Below are positions 56,491-64,000 of a stretch of 64,000 nucleotides of DNA, one piece after another. This DNA is from Lysobacter sp. MMG2. Lineage in GTDB: Bacteria; Pseudomonadota; Gammaproteobacteria; Xanthomonadales; Xanthomonadaceae. Position numbers and translations under genes: made by a program. The stretch spans positions 186,001-250,000 of the forward strand of contig NZ_JAERQY020000002.1 in NCBI RefSeq assembly GCF_016735495.2. The letters run 5' to 3'. The notes beneath the pieces are model-generated. The model did not search any database. It was not told the origin of the DNA and worked only from the letters and a program-made list of their open reading frames with translations. Positions within the stretch are counted from its first letter, which is position 1. Each line of letters starts with the position of its first letter.

Positions 56491-58140
56491 TTGCGCCGCA
56501 CCGCCCTGCTCACCGCCGCTCTCACCCTTGCCGTCGCCAGCCTGTGCGCGCCGGCGCAGGAAGCCAACCTGCCCGACATCGGCTCGTCGGCGGGCGAACT
56601 GCTGACCCCACGGCAGCAGGAAGAGTACGGCGCGATGATGCTGGCGCAGCTGCGGCACTACGACTATCTGCTTGAAGACCCGCTGATCGACAGCTGGCTG
56701 GAAACCCTCGGCACCCGACTTGCGGCCAACAGCGACAAGCCCAAGCAGCCCTTCACCTTCTTCATGTTGCGCGAACGGCAGATCAACGCCTTCGCCACGT
56801 TGGGCGGGTACATCGGCGTGAATTCCGGGCTGATCCTGGCGGCCGACAAGGAGGACGAAGTGGCCGGCGTGCTCTCGCACGAAATCGCCCACGTCACCCA
56901 GCAGCACGTCCTGCGCGGCGCCGAGCGCGCGCAGCGCGACCAGTTGCCGATCCTGCTGGCGATGCTCGGTGCGATCGTGGCCGCCCAGGCATCCAGCAGC
57001 AATTCCTCCGACGACGCCGCACAGGCTGCGATGGCCGGCGCCATGGGCCTGATGCAGCAGCGCCAGATCAACTACACCCGCTCCAACGAATCCGAAGCGG
57101 ACCGCCTGGGCATCCAGACTCTGGCGCGCAGCGATTACGACCCGGAGGCGATGGCGGACTTCTTCACCATCATGCAGGCGCGCTCGCGCAGCAACGGCGC
57201 CAACTACTGGGGCGAATCGCCGGACTGGCTGATGACGCACCCGGTCACCATCACCCGCATCACCGAGGCCAAGGACCGCGCGGCGCGCATCCGCCGCGAG
57301 CAGGGCACCTCCGAGGTCTGCGTGCGCGATCCAAGCGGCCCGGCCCAGTGCGAGAAGGAAACCGCTCCACGCCCGCATTTCCCGAGCGACGGCGCGGTCA
57401 ATCCGCTGCTGCCGCCCACCCTGCAGGCCAACCTCGGCACGGCTTTCGGCCCGGGCGGCACCGGCCGTTTCGACTACGCCCGCGAGCGCCTGCGCGTGCT
57501 CAGTGCGAATACGCCCAGTGAGGCCATCCGCGAGTACGAGCGCATGGGCGATGCCGGCAAACAAACCGACGCCCAGCGCTACGGCCTGGCCTTCGCCCGG
57601 CTTCGCGCCAACCAGCCCGCGGTCGCGGCCACGGCGCTGGGTGATCTGTTGCAGAAGAATCCCGGCGATGTCTGGATCACCCTCGCGCTGGCCGAAGCCG
57701 AAGCCAGGTCCGGCAAGCGCGACTCGGCCGATGCCCGCTTCGAAGCCCTGCTGCGCCAGACGCCGCACAACCGCGCGATCGTCCTGAGCTATGCCGACGT
57801 GCTGGCCGAACGCGACACCCCGCAGGCCGGGAAGCGCGCCCAGGAAATCCTCCGCCCCCTGCTGGGCAGCTCGGCCAACGATGCGACCTTCCAGCGGGTA
57901 TTCGCACGTGCGTGCGAGATGGCGGGCGACCCCGTCCGCGCCGGCGAGGCGTATGCCGAGGCTGCGTACCTGAACGGACGGCCGGAGCAGGCGCTGGTCC
58001 AGCTGAACACGCTGAAGCGCCGTTCCGACCTCGACTATTACGCCCGCGCCCGGATCGAAGCGCGGATCGCGGCGATCACGCCGACGGTGCTGGAACTCAA
58101 GCGCCAGGGCATCCGGGACGAAGACCTGCGCCGCCAGTAA
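56491..58140 (+). CDS. bepA: BepA-like M48 family metalloprotease with TPR domain
   Basis: A 549-residue periplasmic zinc protease. The signal peptide is LLTAALTLAVASLCAPAQA-like (cleaved near residue 22). The M48 domain has LSHEIAHVTQQHV with H130-E131-x2-H134 and the third ligand E202 in NESEADRLG. After about residue 330 come TPR repeats (YGLAFARLRANQPAVAATAL, NPGDVWITLALAEAEARSGK). BepA assists LptD assembly and degrades stalled outer-membrane proteins. The start is TTG 56491 with GGGAG five bases upstream; no ATG gives a sensible signal peptide. Confidence 0.92.
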   Translation: MRRTALLTAALTLAVASLCAPAQEANLPDIGSSAGELLTPRQQEEYGAMMLAQLRHYDYLLEDPLIDSWLETLGTRLAANSDKPKQPFTFFMLRERQINAFATLGGYIGVNSGLILAADKEDEVAGVLSHEIAHVTQQHVLRGAERAQRDQLPILLAMLGAIVAAQASSSNSSDDAAQAAMAGAMGLMQQRQINYTRSNESEADRLGIQTLARSDYDPEAMADFFTIMQARSRSNGANYWGESPDWLMTHPVTITRITEAKDRAARIRREQGTSEVCVRDPSGPAQCEKETAPRPHFPSDGAVNPLLPPTLQANLGTAFGPGGTGRFDYARERLRVLSANTPSEAIREYERMGDAGKQTDAQRYGLAFARLRANQPAVAATALGDLLQKNPGDVWITLALAEAEARSGKRDSADARFEALLRQTPHNRAIVLSYADVLAERDTPQAGKRAQEILRPLLGSSANDATFQRVFARACEMAGDPVRAGEAYAEAAYLNGRPEQALVQLNTLKRRSDLDYYARARIEARIAAITPTVLELKRQGIRDEDLRRQ

Positions 58141-58172
58141 GCGGCGTTGTGCGCGTCATGGCGCGGATGACG

Positions 58173-58190
58173 GTGTCATGCGCCCGTCAC
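58173..58190 (+). promoter_or_regulatory. Putative Pho box upstream of phoB
   Basis: GTGTCAT-gcgc-CCGTCAC: two 7-base half-sites four bases apart, matching the PhoB box (CTGTCAT twice, 4-base spacer) at 6/7 and 5/7 positions. A possible -10 (TAGTGT, 58198-58203) follows. This fits autoregulation of phoB. Confidence 0.65.
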
Positions 58191-58281
58191 AAAACGGTAG
58201 TGTACTGACGCGGCTTGGCAGGACCGCCCACGGCAGGGCCTGCAGCAGGCAGGCCCCTCCATCCGCTCCCCCGGTGACCGC

Positions 58282-58989
58282 GTGCAGAAGCGCATCCTGA
58301 TCGTCGAAGACGAACCCGCCATTCGTGACATGGTGTCCTTCGCCCTGCGCAAGGGCGAGTACGAGCCGGTGCATGCCGGCGACGCCCGCGAGGCGCAGGC
58401 CGCCATCGCCGACCGCGTGCCGGACCTTATCCTGCTGGACTGGATGCTGCCCGGCACCAGCGGCCTGGAACTCGCCCGCCGTTGGCGCAAGGACCAGCTG
58501 ACGCGCGAGGTCCCGATCATCATGCTCACCGCCCGCGGCGAGGAGAACGACCGCGTCGGCGGCCTGGAAGCAGGCGTGGACGATTACGTGGTCAAGCCCT
58601 TCTCCGCGCGCGAACTGCTGGCGCGCATCCGCGCCGTGCTGCGCCGCTCGCGCGAGGACGACGAGGACGGCAGCGTGGCCGTTGGCCCGCTGCGCATCGA
58701 CGGCGCGGCCCACCGCGTGTTCGCCCACGCCGCCGAGGGCGACCAGCCGGTGCAGATCGGCCCCACCGAGTACCGCCTGCTCCACTTCTTCATGACCCAC
58801 CCCGAGCGCGTCTACACCCGCACCCAGCTGCTCGACCACGTCTGGGGCGGCAGCGTCTACGTGGAGGAACGCACGGTCGACGTGCACATCCGCCGCCTGC
58901 GCAAAACGCTGGAACCGCATCAACTCGACGGCATGGTGCAGACGGTGCGCGGCGCGGGTTATCGCTTTTCGGCCTCGGTGGAGGCGTGA
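58282..58989 (+). CDS. phoB: Phosphate regulon response regulator PhoB
   Basis: A 235-residue OmpR-family regulator. The receiver domain has the acidic pocket VEDEPAIRDM, the phospho-acceptor D53 (LILLDWMLPGTSG) and the switch Lys in VDDYVVKPFSARELLAR. The winged-helix domain follows (PTEYRLLHFFMTHPERVYTR, RTVDVHIRRLRKTL, VRGAGYRFS). It activates phosphate-starvation genes. The start is GTG 58282. phoR follows after a 126-base gap filled with a paired repeat. Confidence 0.95.
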   Translation: MQKRILIVEDEPAIRDMVSFALRKGEYEPVHAGDAREAQAAIADRVPDLILLDWMLPGTSGLELARRWRKDQLTREVPIIMLTARGEENDRVGGLEAGVDDYVVKPFSARELLARIRAVLRRSREDDEDGSVAVGPLRIDGAAHRVFAHAAEGDQPVQIGPTEYRLLHFFMTHPERVYTRTQLLDHVWGGSVYVEERTVDVHIRRLRKTLEPHQLDGMVQTVRGAGYRFSASVEA

Positions 58990-59000
58990 GGACCTTCGCC

Positions 59001-59100
59001 GGGATTCGATATTCGGGATTGGAGATTCGAAAAAGCCTCATACAGGCCGATTACCATCCATAGACCGCGCGCTCTTGCGAATCCCGAATCCCGAATCCCC
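59001..59100. repeat. Paired GGGATTC/GAATCCC repeat, locus 3
   Basis: The forward arm GGGATTCGATATTCGGGATT (59001-59020) continues to 59030. It faces the inverted arm CGAATCCCGAATCCCGAATC (59078-59097). They fill the phoB-phoR gap and could form a long imperfect hairpin in the mRNA. Confidence 0.75.
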
Positions 59101-59115
59101 ACTCCCGAAGAGCCC

Positions 59116-60444
59116 ATGCCACCCCGAGCCCATTCCGCCTGGTTGCGCACCCTTGGCCAGCTGGCCCTGATCCTGGCGGGCGCGGCAGTGCTGGGCCTGT
59201 TGATCGGGTATCCCTGGCCGGTCATCACGGTGGCCGCGCTCGGCGTGGTTGCCTGGCACTACTGGCGCCTGCGCAACGTGCTGCTGCGCCTTACCGCCCG
59301 CCAGCGCCTGAAGCCGCCACTGGGCGAAGGCATCTGGAACGAACTCGACCGCCTCCTGCACCGCAGCCAGCAGGAAATGCGCGCGCGCAAGAAGCGCCTG
59401 ATCGAGATGCTGCGCGCCTACCGCGCCGCCGCCGCGGCGATGCCCGACGCCATCGTCGTCGTGGAGCGCAACAGCCAGCGCATCCAGTGGTTCAACGAAT
59501 CGGCCACCAGCCTGCTGCAACTGCGCTATCCGCGCGACATCGGTGCGCCGCTCGCGCAGCGTTTGCAACCGCTGCAGCTCTCGCACTGGCTCGCCTCCGG
59601 ACGCAACGCGGAAACGCTGGAAATCGCCTCGCCGTGGAACCCCGCCGCGACGCTCAGCCTGCGCCTGATCCCGTACTCCGACGACCTGTGGATGCTGGTC
59701 GCGCGTGATGTCAGCCGCCTGCTGCAACTGGAACAGATGCGCCGCGATTTCGTCGCCAACGTCTCGCACGAACTGCGCACGCCGCTGACCGTCGTGCACG
59801 GTTACCTCGACATGCTCGATCCGGAGGAGCATCCGGACTGGGCGCCGATGCTGGCCGAAATGCAGCGTCAGTCGCAGCGCATGACCCAACTGGTGGAAGA
59901 CCTGCTGATGCTCTCGCGCCTGGAATCGCAGGACAGCCTGCCGGCCGAGGAAACCGTCGCGATGGCGCCGATGCTGGCGACGCTGCGGCGTGAAGCCGTC
60001 GCGCTGAGCCACGGCCGCCACGAAGTCATCGTCGAAGACGCGGCCGGCTGCGACCTGTGGGGCTCCAACAAGGAACTGCACAGCGCGTTCTCCAACCTGG
60101 TGAGCAACGCCGTGCGCTACACGCCGGCCGGCGGCACGATCCGCATCCGCTTCCGCCCCGAAGGCAAGGGCGCGGTGCTGGAAGTCGTCGACAGCGGCTA
60201 CGGCATTCCCGCCGCGCACCTGCCGCGAATCACCGAACGCTTCTACCGGGTTTCCACCAGCCGCTCGCGAGAAAGCGGCGGCACGGGACTCGGCTTGTCC
60301 ATCGTCAAGCATGTGCTCAACCTGCACCAGGCGCGGCTGGAGATCACCAGCGAGGTCGGTCGCGGCAGCACGTTCTCCTGTCACTTCGGCGCCGAACGCG
60401 TGCGCCCGCGCGACGACCTCGCGCTGTCGGAGGTTTTGCCATGA
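59116..60444 (+). CDS. phoR: Phosphate regulon sensor histidine kinase PhoR
   Basis: A 442-residue membrane kinase. Two N-terminal transmembrane segments (about residues 13-50) with almost no periplasmic loop are typical of PhoR. A PAS domain follows (MPDAIVVVERNSQRIQWFNE), then the H-box FVANVSHELRTPLTVVHGYL and the ATPase N, G1 and G2 boxes (NLVSNAVRYTPAGG, VVDSGYGIP, GGTGLGLSIVKHV). It phosphorylates PhoB when phosphate is low, via the Pst system. Its stop overlaps ppk1 by four bases, so polyphosphate synthesis is directly tied to PhoBR. Confidence 0.95.
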   Translation: MPPRAHSAWLRTLGQLALILAGAAVLGLLIGYPWPVITVAALGVVAWHYWRLRNVLLRLTARQRLKPPLGEGIWNELDRLLHRSQQEMRARKKRLIEMLRAYRAAAAAMPDAIVVVERNSQRIQWFNESATSLLQLRYPRDIGAPLAQRLQPLQLSHWLASGRNAETLEIASPWNPAATLSLRLIPYSDDLWMLVARDVSRLLQLEQMRRDFVANVSHELRTPLTVVHGYLDMLDPEEHPDWAPMLAEMQRQSQRMTQLVEDLLMLSRLESQDSLPAEETVAMAPMLATLRREAVALSHGRHEVIVEDAAGCDLWGSNKELHSAFSNLVSNAVRYTPAGGTIRIRFRPEGKGAVLEVVDSGYGIPAAHLPRITERFYRVSTSRSRESGGTGLGLSIVKHVLNLHQARLEITSEVGRGSTFSCHFGAERVRPRDDLALSEVLP

Positions 60445-62528
60445 ATGCCGCCGTGGAAAGCACCGCGCTCGACACCGATCCGCTGCGCGACAGCGAGCTG
60501 TACTTCAATCGCGAATTGTCGGCGCTGGACTTCAACTTCCGCGTGCTGGCGCAGGCGCAGGACCCGCAGGTGCCCTTGCTGGAGCGGCTGCGCTACCTGT
60601 GCATCTCGTGCACCAACCTCGACGAGTTCTTCGAAATCCGCGCCGGCACGCTGCGCCACGCACAGGACCTGGGCGTGCCGCCGGGACCGGACGGCCTCTC
60701 GCCCGCCACCGTGCTGGCGCGCATCCACGAACGCGCCGCGCACCTGGTCCAGCAGCAGTACGAATGCTGGAACAACGTGCTGCGTCCTGCGCTGGACGAA
60801 GCCGGCGTGCGCGTGATGCATCGCGACGGCTGGAGCGAACAGCAGACGCAGTGGCTGCGCGAGTACTTCCGCGACGAGATCATGCCGGTGCTGTCGCCGC
60901 TGGGCCTGGACCCGGCGCATCCGTTCCCGAAGATCCTCAACAAGTCGCTGAACATCGTCGTCGTGCTCAAGGGCAAGGACGCATTCGGCCGCGAGGGCCA
61001 CCTGGCCATCGTGCGCGCGCCGCGCTCGTTGCCCCGCATCATCCAGATTCCCGAGGACGTCTCCGGCGGCAAGCACGATTTCGTGTTCCTCTCGGCAGTG
61101 CTGTCGGCGTTCGTCGACGAGCTGTTCCCCGGCATGCAGGTCAAGGGCGCGTACCAGTTCCGCGTCACGCGCAATTCCGAACTCATCGTCGACGAGGACG
61201 AAGTGGAGAACCTCGCGCTCGCCCTGCGCGACGAACTCGTCGGCCGCGGCTACCTGCGCGCGGTGCGGCTGGAGATCGCCGAGCAGTGCCCGGACGACAT
61301 CGTGCGCACCCTGCTGGAGAACTTCGACCTCACCGAGAACGCCGTCTATCGCATCAACGGCCCGGTCAACCTCAACCGCGTCATCCAGGTCTACGACCTG
61401 GTGCAGCGCCCGGATCTGAAGTTCCTGCCGTTCCAGCCGCGCCAGCTGTCGGGCGTGGAGGCGATGTTCGACAAGATCGCCGAAGGCGACGTGCTGCTGC
61501 ACCACCCCTTCGACGCCTTCACGCCGGTGCTGGAACTGCTCAAGCAGGCCTCCGAAGACCCCAACGTGCTGGCGATCAAGCAGACGCTGTACCGCACCGG
61601 CAAGGAATCGCAGATCGTCGACAGCCTCGTGCAGGCCGCACGCAACGGCAAGGACGTGACGGTGGTGGTCGAGCTGCGCGCGCGCTTCGACGAGGAGGCC
61701 AACCTCGGGCTTGCCGATCGCCTGCAGGACGCAGGCGTGCAGGTGGTGTACGGCGTGGTGGGCTACAAGACGCACGCGAAGATGATGCTCATCGTGCGCC
61801 GCGAAGGCCGCCGGCTGCGCCGCTACGTGCACCTGGGCACCGGCAATTACCACAGCGGCACCGCGCGCGTTTACACCGACTTCGGACTGTTCACGGCCGA
61901 TGCCGACATCGGCAACGACGTGCACCTCATCTTCCAGCAGCTGTCGGGCCTGGCGCCGAGCATGAAGCTCAAGCGCCTGCTGCAGTCGCCCTTCACGCTG
62001 CACGCCGGCGTGCTCAAGCGCATCGACCGCGAAACCCGCCACGCCAAGGCCGGAAAGCCCGCGCGCATCATCGCCAAGATGAACGCCCTCAACGAGCCGC
62101 AGGTCGTGCGTGCGCTCTACCAGGCCTCGCAGGCGGGCGTGCAGATCGACCTGATCGTGCGCGGTGCGTGCACCGTGCGACCGGGGCTGCCGGGCATTTC
62201 GGAAAACATCCGCGTGCGCTCCATCGTCGGCCGCTTCCTCGAGCACCATCGCATCTACTGGTTCGCCAACGACGGCGACCCGGACCTGTTCTGCTCCAGC
62301 GCCGACTGGCTCGAACGCAACCTGCTGCGCCGCATCGAGACGGGTTTCCCGATCCTCGCGCCGGAGCTGGCCACGCGCGTGTACGAGGAGGCGCTGGCCA
62401 ATTACCTCGCCGACAACTGCACCGCCTGGACCCTGCAACCCGACGGCCACTACGAGCGGCTCACGCCGGGCGAAGGCGAGACGCCGCACTCGGCACAGCT
62501 GTCGCTGCTGGGCAACGTCGGCGCCTGA
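60441..62528 (+). CDS. ppk1: Polyphosphate kinase 1
   Basis: A 695-residue PPK1 that polymerises the gamma-phosphate of ATP into polyphosphate. The N-terminal domain has YFNRELSALDFNFRVLAQAQ and the CTNLDEFFEIR motif. The phospholipase D-like catalytic domains carry the histidines of VVGYKTHAKMMLIVRREG (autophosphorylated) and FLEHHRIYWFANDGDPDLFC, followed by SSADWLERNLLRRIE. GGAGG lies eight bases upstream of the start. ATGA overlap with phoR. Confidence 0.96.
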   Translation: MNAAVESTALDTDPLRDSELYFNRELSALDFNFRVLAQAQDPQVPLLERLRYLCISCTNLDEFFEIRAGTLRHAQDLGVPPGPDGLSPATVLARIHERAAHLVQQQYECWNNVLRPALDEAGVRVMHRDGWSEQQTQWLREYFRDEIMPVLSPLGLDPAHPFPKILNKSLNIVVVLKGKDAFGREGHLAIVRAPRSLPRIIQIPEDVSGGKHDFVFLSAVLSAFVDELFPGMQVKGAYQFRVTRNSELIVDEDEVENLALALRDELVGRGYLRAVRLEIAEQCPDDIVRTLLENFDLTENAVYRINGPVNLNRVIQVYDLVQRPDLKFLPFQPRQLSGVEAMFDKIAEGDVLLHHPFDAFTPVLELLKQASEDPNVLAIKQTLYRTGKESQIVDSLVQAARNGKDVTVVVELRARFDEEANLGLADRLQDAGVQVVYGVVGYKTHAKMMLIVRREGRRLRRYVHLGTGNYHSGTARVYTDFGLFTADADIGNDVHLIFQQLSGLAPSMKLKRLLQSPFTLHAGVLKRIDRETRHAKAGKPARIIAKMNALNEPQVVRALYQASQAGVQIDLIVRGACTVRPGLPGISENIRVRSIVGRFLEHHRIYWFANDGDPDLFCSSADWLERNLLRRIETGFPILAPELATRVYEEALANYLADNCTAWTLQPDGHYERLTPGEGETPHSAQLSLLGNVGA

Positions 62529-62598
62529 TGCGGCGCGATCTCGCCCGCGATCTGGCCATGGATGGACGCCACCACCGCTGAACGGGGATCATGTACGC

Positions 62599-64000
62599 AT
62601 GAGCGACGCCTTCCCCACCAGCAAACTGCCGCTCGTCGATGGCGACCTCCTGGCCGCCGTCGACCTGGGCTCCAACAGTTTCCACATGGTGGTCGCGCGC
62701 TACGTGCTCGGCCAGCTGCGCATCGTGGACCGTCTGCGCGAAACCGTGCGCCTGGCCGAAGGCCTGGACCGCAAGGGCGGCCTGTCGCCTGAAGTGCGCC
62801 AGCGCGCGCTCGAATGCCTGGCCCGCTTCGGCCAGCGCATCCGCGACATCCCGCCGCAGCGCGTGCGCGCCATCGCCACCAACACCGTGCGCCGCCTCGC
62901 GGTGCCGCAGGCGTTCCTGATGCCGGCCGAAACCGCACTGGGCCACGCTATCGAAGTCGTCGCCGGCCGCGAGGAGGCGCGCCTGATCTACCTTGGCGTC
63001 GCCCACGCGCAGCCCGCGCGCCCGGGCGAGCTGCGCATGGTGATCGACATCGGTGGCGGTTCGACCGAATGCATCATCGGCTCCGGCTTCGAGGCGATCG
63101 AGCGCGAGAGCCTGCAGTTGGGCTGCATCGCGACCACGCGTCGCTTCTTCGAGAACGGCAAGCTCTCGCGCAAGAAGTGGAAGGAAGCGCTGACCGAAGT
63201 CACCGCCGAGTTCCAGCAGTTCGCCGGCACGTACCGTGCGCTGGGCTGGAATGAAGCGCTGGGTTCGTCCGGCACCAACAAGGCCATCGGCGACATCTGC
63301 GCGGCGATGAAGCTGACCAAGGGCGCAGTCACGGCCGAAGCGCTGCCGGTATTGCGCGACCGGTTGCTGCAAGCCGACCGCATCGAGGCCATCGACCTGC
63401 CCGGCCTGTCCGCCGACCGCCGACCGGTGATCGCCGGCGGCGTGCTGATCCTGGAAGCCGCGTTCGACGCGCTGGGCCTCAAGCGCATGGCCGTGAGCAA
63501 GGCGGCGATGCGCGAAGGCGTGCTGTACGACATGCTCGGCCGCGGCGGCGCGGACGACCCGCGCGATGCCTCGGTGGCCGCGCTGATGCAGCGCTACGGC
63601 ATCGACGACAGCCAGGCGCGGCGCGTGGCCGGCACGGCGATGCGCTTGTTCGAACAGGTCGCGCAGGCGTGGTCGCTGGACGCCGACGACAACCTCATGC
63701 TGCAACGCGCCGCGCGCCTGCACGAACTGGGTTTGGCGATCGCACACAGCCAGTACCACGTCCACGGCGCGTACATCGTCGAGCATTCGGACATCGCGGG
63801 TTTCTCGCGGCAACAGCAGCAATTCCTCGCGGCGCTGGTGCGCACGCATCGGCGCAACATTCCGAAGTCCGCGTTCGATGCACTGCCCGATCGCCTGCTC
63901 GCCCCCGCGCGCCGTCTCGCCGCAGTGCTGCGCGTTGCAGTGCTGCTGCATCGCGGACACGAACCCGACCCTATCCCGCAACTGGATGCGCGCGCCGACG
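62599..64000 (+). CDS. ppx: Exopolyphosphatase Ppx (partial, cut by window end)
   Basis: An open frame of 467 codons running off the window. It is a Ppx/GppA phosphatase with the actin-like fold: VDLGSNSFHMVVARY (phosphate 1), RAIATNTVRRL, EVVAGREEARLIYLGV, MVIDIGGGSTECIIG (phosphate 2) and LGSSGTNKAIGDI. The C-terminal HD-like region begins near MQRAARLHELGLAIAHSQYH. It releases phosphate from polyphosphate ends, opposing the adjacent ppk1. ATG 62599 follows the ppk1 stop by 70 bases. Confidence is high for the family; Ppx over GppA is supported by context. Confidence 0.93.
   Translation, partial: MSDAFPTSKLPLVDGDLLAAVDLGSNSFHMVVARYVLGQLRIVDRLRETVRLAEGLDRKGGLSPEVRQRALECLARFGQRIRDIPPQRVRAIATNTVRRLAVPQAFLMPAETALGHAIEVVAGREEARLIYLGVAHAQPARPGELRMVIDIGGGSTECIIGSGFEAIERESLQLGCIATTRRFFENGKLSRKKWKEALTEVTAEFQQFAGTYRALGWNEALGSSGTNKAIGDICAAMKLTKGAVTAEALPVLRDRLLQADRIEAIDLPGLSADRRPVIAGGVLILEAAFDALGLKRMAVSKAAMREGVLYDMLGRGGADDPRDASVAALMQRYGIDDSQARRVAGTAMRLFEQVAQAWSLDADDNLMLQRAARLHELGLAIAHSQYHVHGAYIVEHSDIAGFSRQQQQFLAALVRTHRRNIPKSAFDALPDRLLAPARRLAAVLRVAVLLHRGHEPDPIPQLDARAD

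Noticed and set aside
62461-63981. 506-codon minus-strand frame at the right edge
   Set aside because: Antisense of ppx, whose frame shows all Ppx/GppA motifs.

Overview
The window is a 64 kb piece of a high-GC gammaproteobacterial chromosome. Gene content and order point to the Xanthomonadaceae, most like Lysobacter or a near relative. The evidence is Xanthomonas-style linkage of pilZ to holB-tmk-mltG-pabC-pabB-fab, the kdkA-linked moa operon, the tig-clpP-clpX-lon-hupB-ppiD order, the phoBR-ppk-ppx run, and frequent short dispersed repeats between genes. Strong G/C bias at third codon positions creates many long antisense reading frames, which were discarded.

Layout. 0-4.5 kb: a FadB-type multifunctional beta-oxidation protein, then a polysaccharide deacetylase coupled to a GT4 glycosyltransferase. 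4.5-15.5 kb (minus strand): yceD-rpmF-fabH-fabD-fabG-acpP-fabF, then pabB-pabC-mltG-tmk-holB-pilZ, a chain of four-base stop/start overlaps; plsX, usual between rpmF and fabH in E. coli, is absent. 15.6-18.5 kb: a small membrane protein, a Maf/YceF pyrophosphatase and an ArnT-like glycosyltransferase. 18.6-23 kb: MoxR ATPase, DUF58 protein, TgpA-like transglutaminase and a Slp-family lipoprotein in one tight operon. 23-26.6 kb (minus): dnaX-ybaB-recR-HIT. 26.7-27 kb: tRNA-Ser(GGA) and the SRP 4.5S RNA.

27-32.6 kb (minus): kdkA, an MBL hydrolase, moaA, moaC, moaD, moaE and a beta-propeller protein, interrupted by copies of a repeat unit of about 119 bp. 32.6-35.2 kb: a GT9 heptosyltransferase and three little-known proteins. 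35.3-41.4 kb: tRNA-Ser(CGA), PP2C phosphatase, dnaQ, rnhA, a methyltransferase, gloB, mltD and fabI. 41.5-51.7 kb (minus): a tRNA Pro-Arg-His-Lys operon, tRNA-Leu, tig, clpP, clpX, lon, hupB, tRNA-Val, two tRNA-Asp genes and ppiD, which together form a protein folding and quality-control block. 51.8-56.3 kb: a YccA/Bax-inhibitor membrane protein, a NhaC-type antiporter, NAD-type isocitrate dehydrogenase, an AhpD-like protein and a glutaredoxin. 56.5-64 kb: a BepA-like M48 protease, then phoB-phoR-ppk1-ppx, with ppx cut by the window edge.

Almost everything is core chromosomal housekeeping. No phage, insertion sequence, CRISPR array, defence island or obvious new multi-gene system is visible. 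The most interesting signals are (i) a 3 x 119 bp tandem repeat with a fourth diverged copy, placed exactly at the 3' ends of moaD and moaA, (ii) a paired GGGATTC-type intergenic repeat family at three loci, (iii) a likely Pho box upstream of phoB, (iv) a likely sigma-32 promoter for lon, and (v) a duplicated tRNA-Asp-plus-terminator unit.
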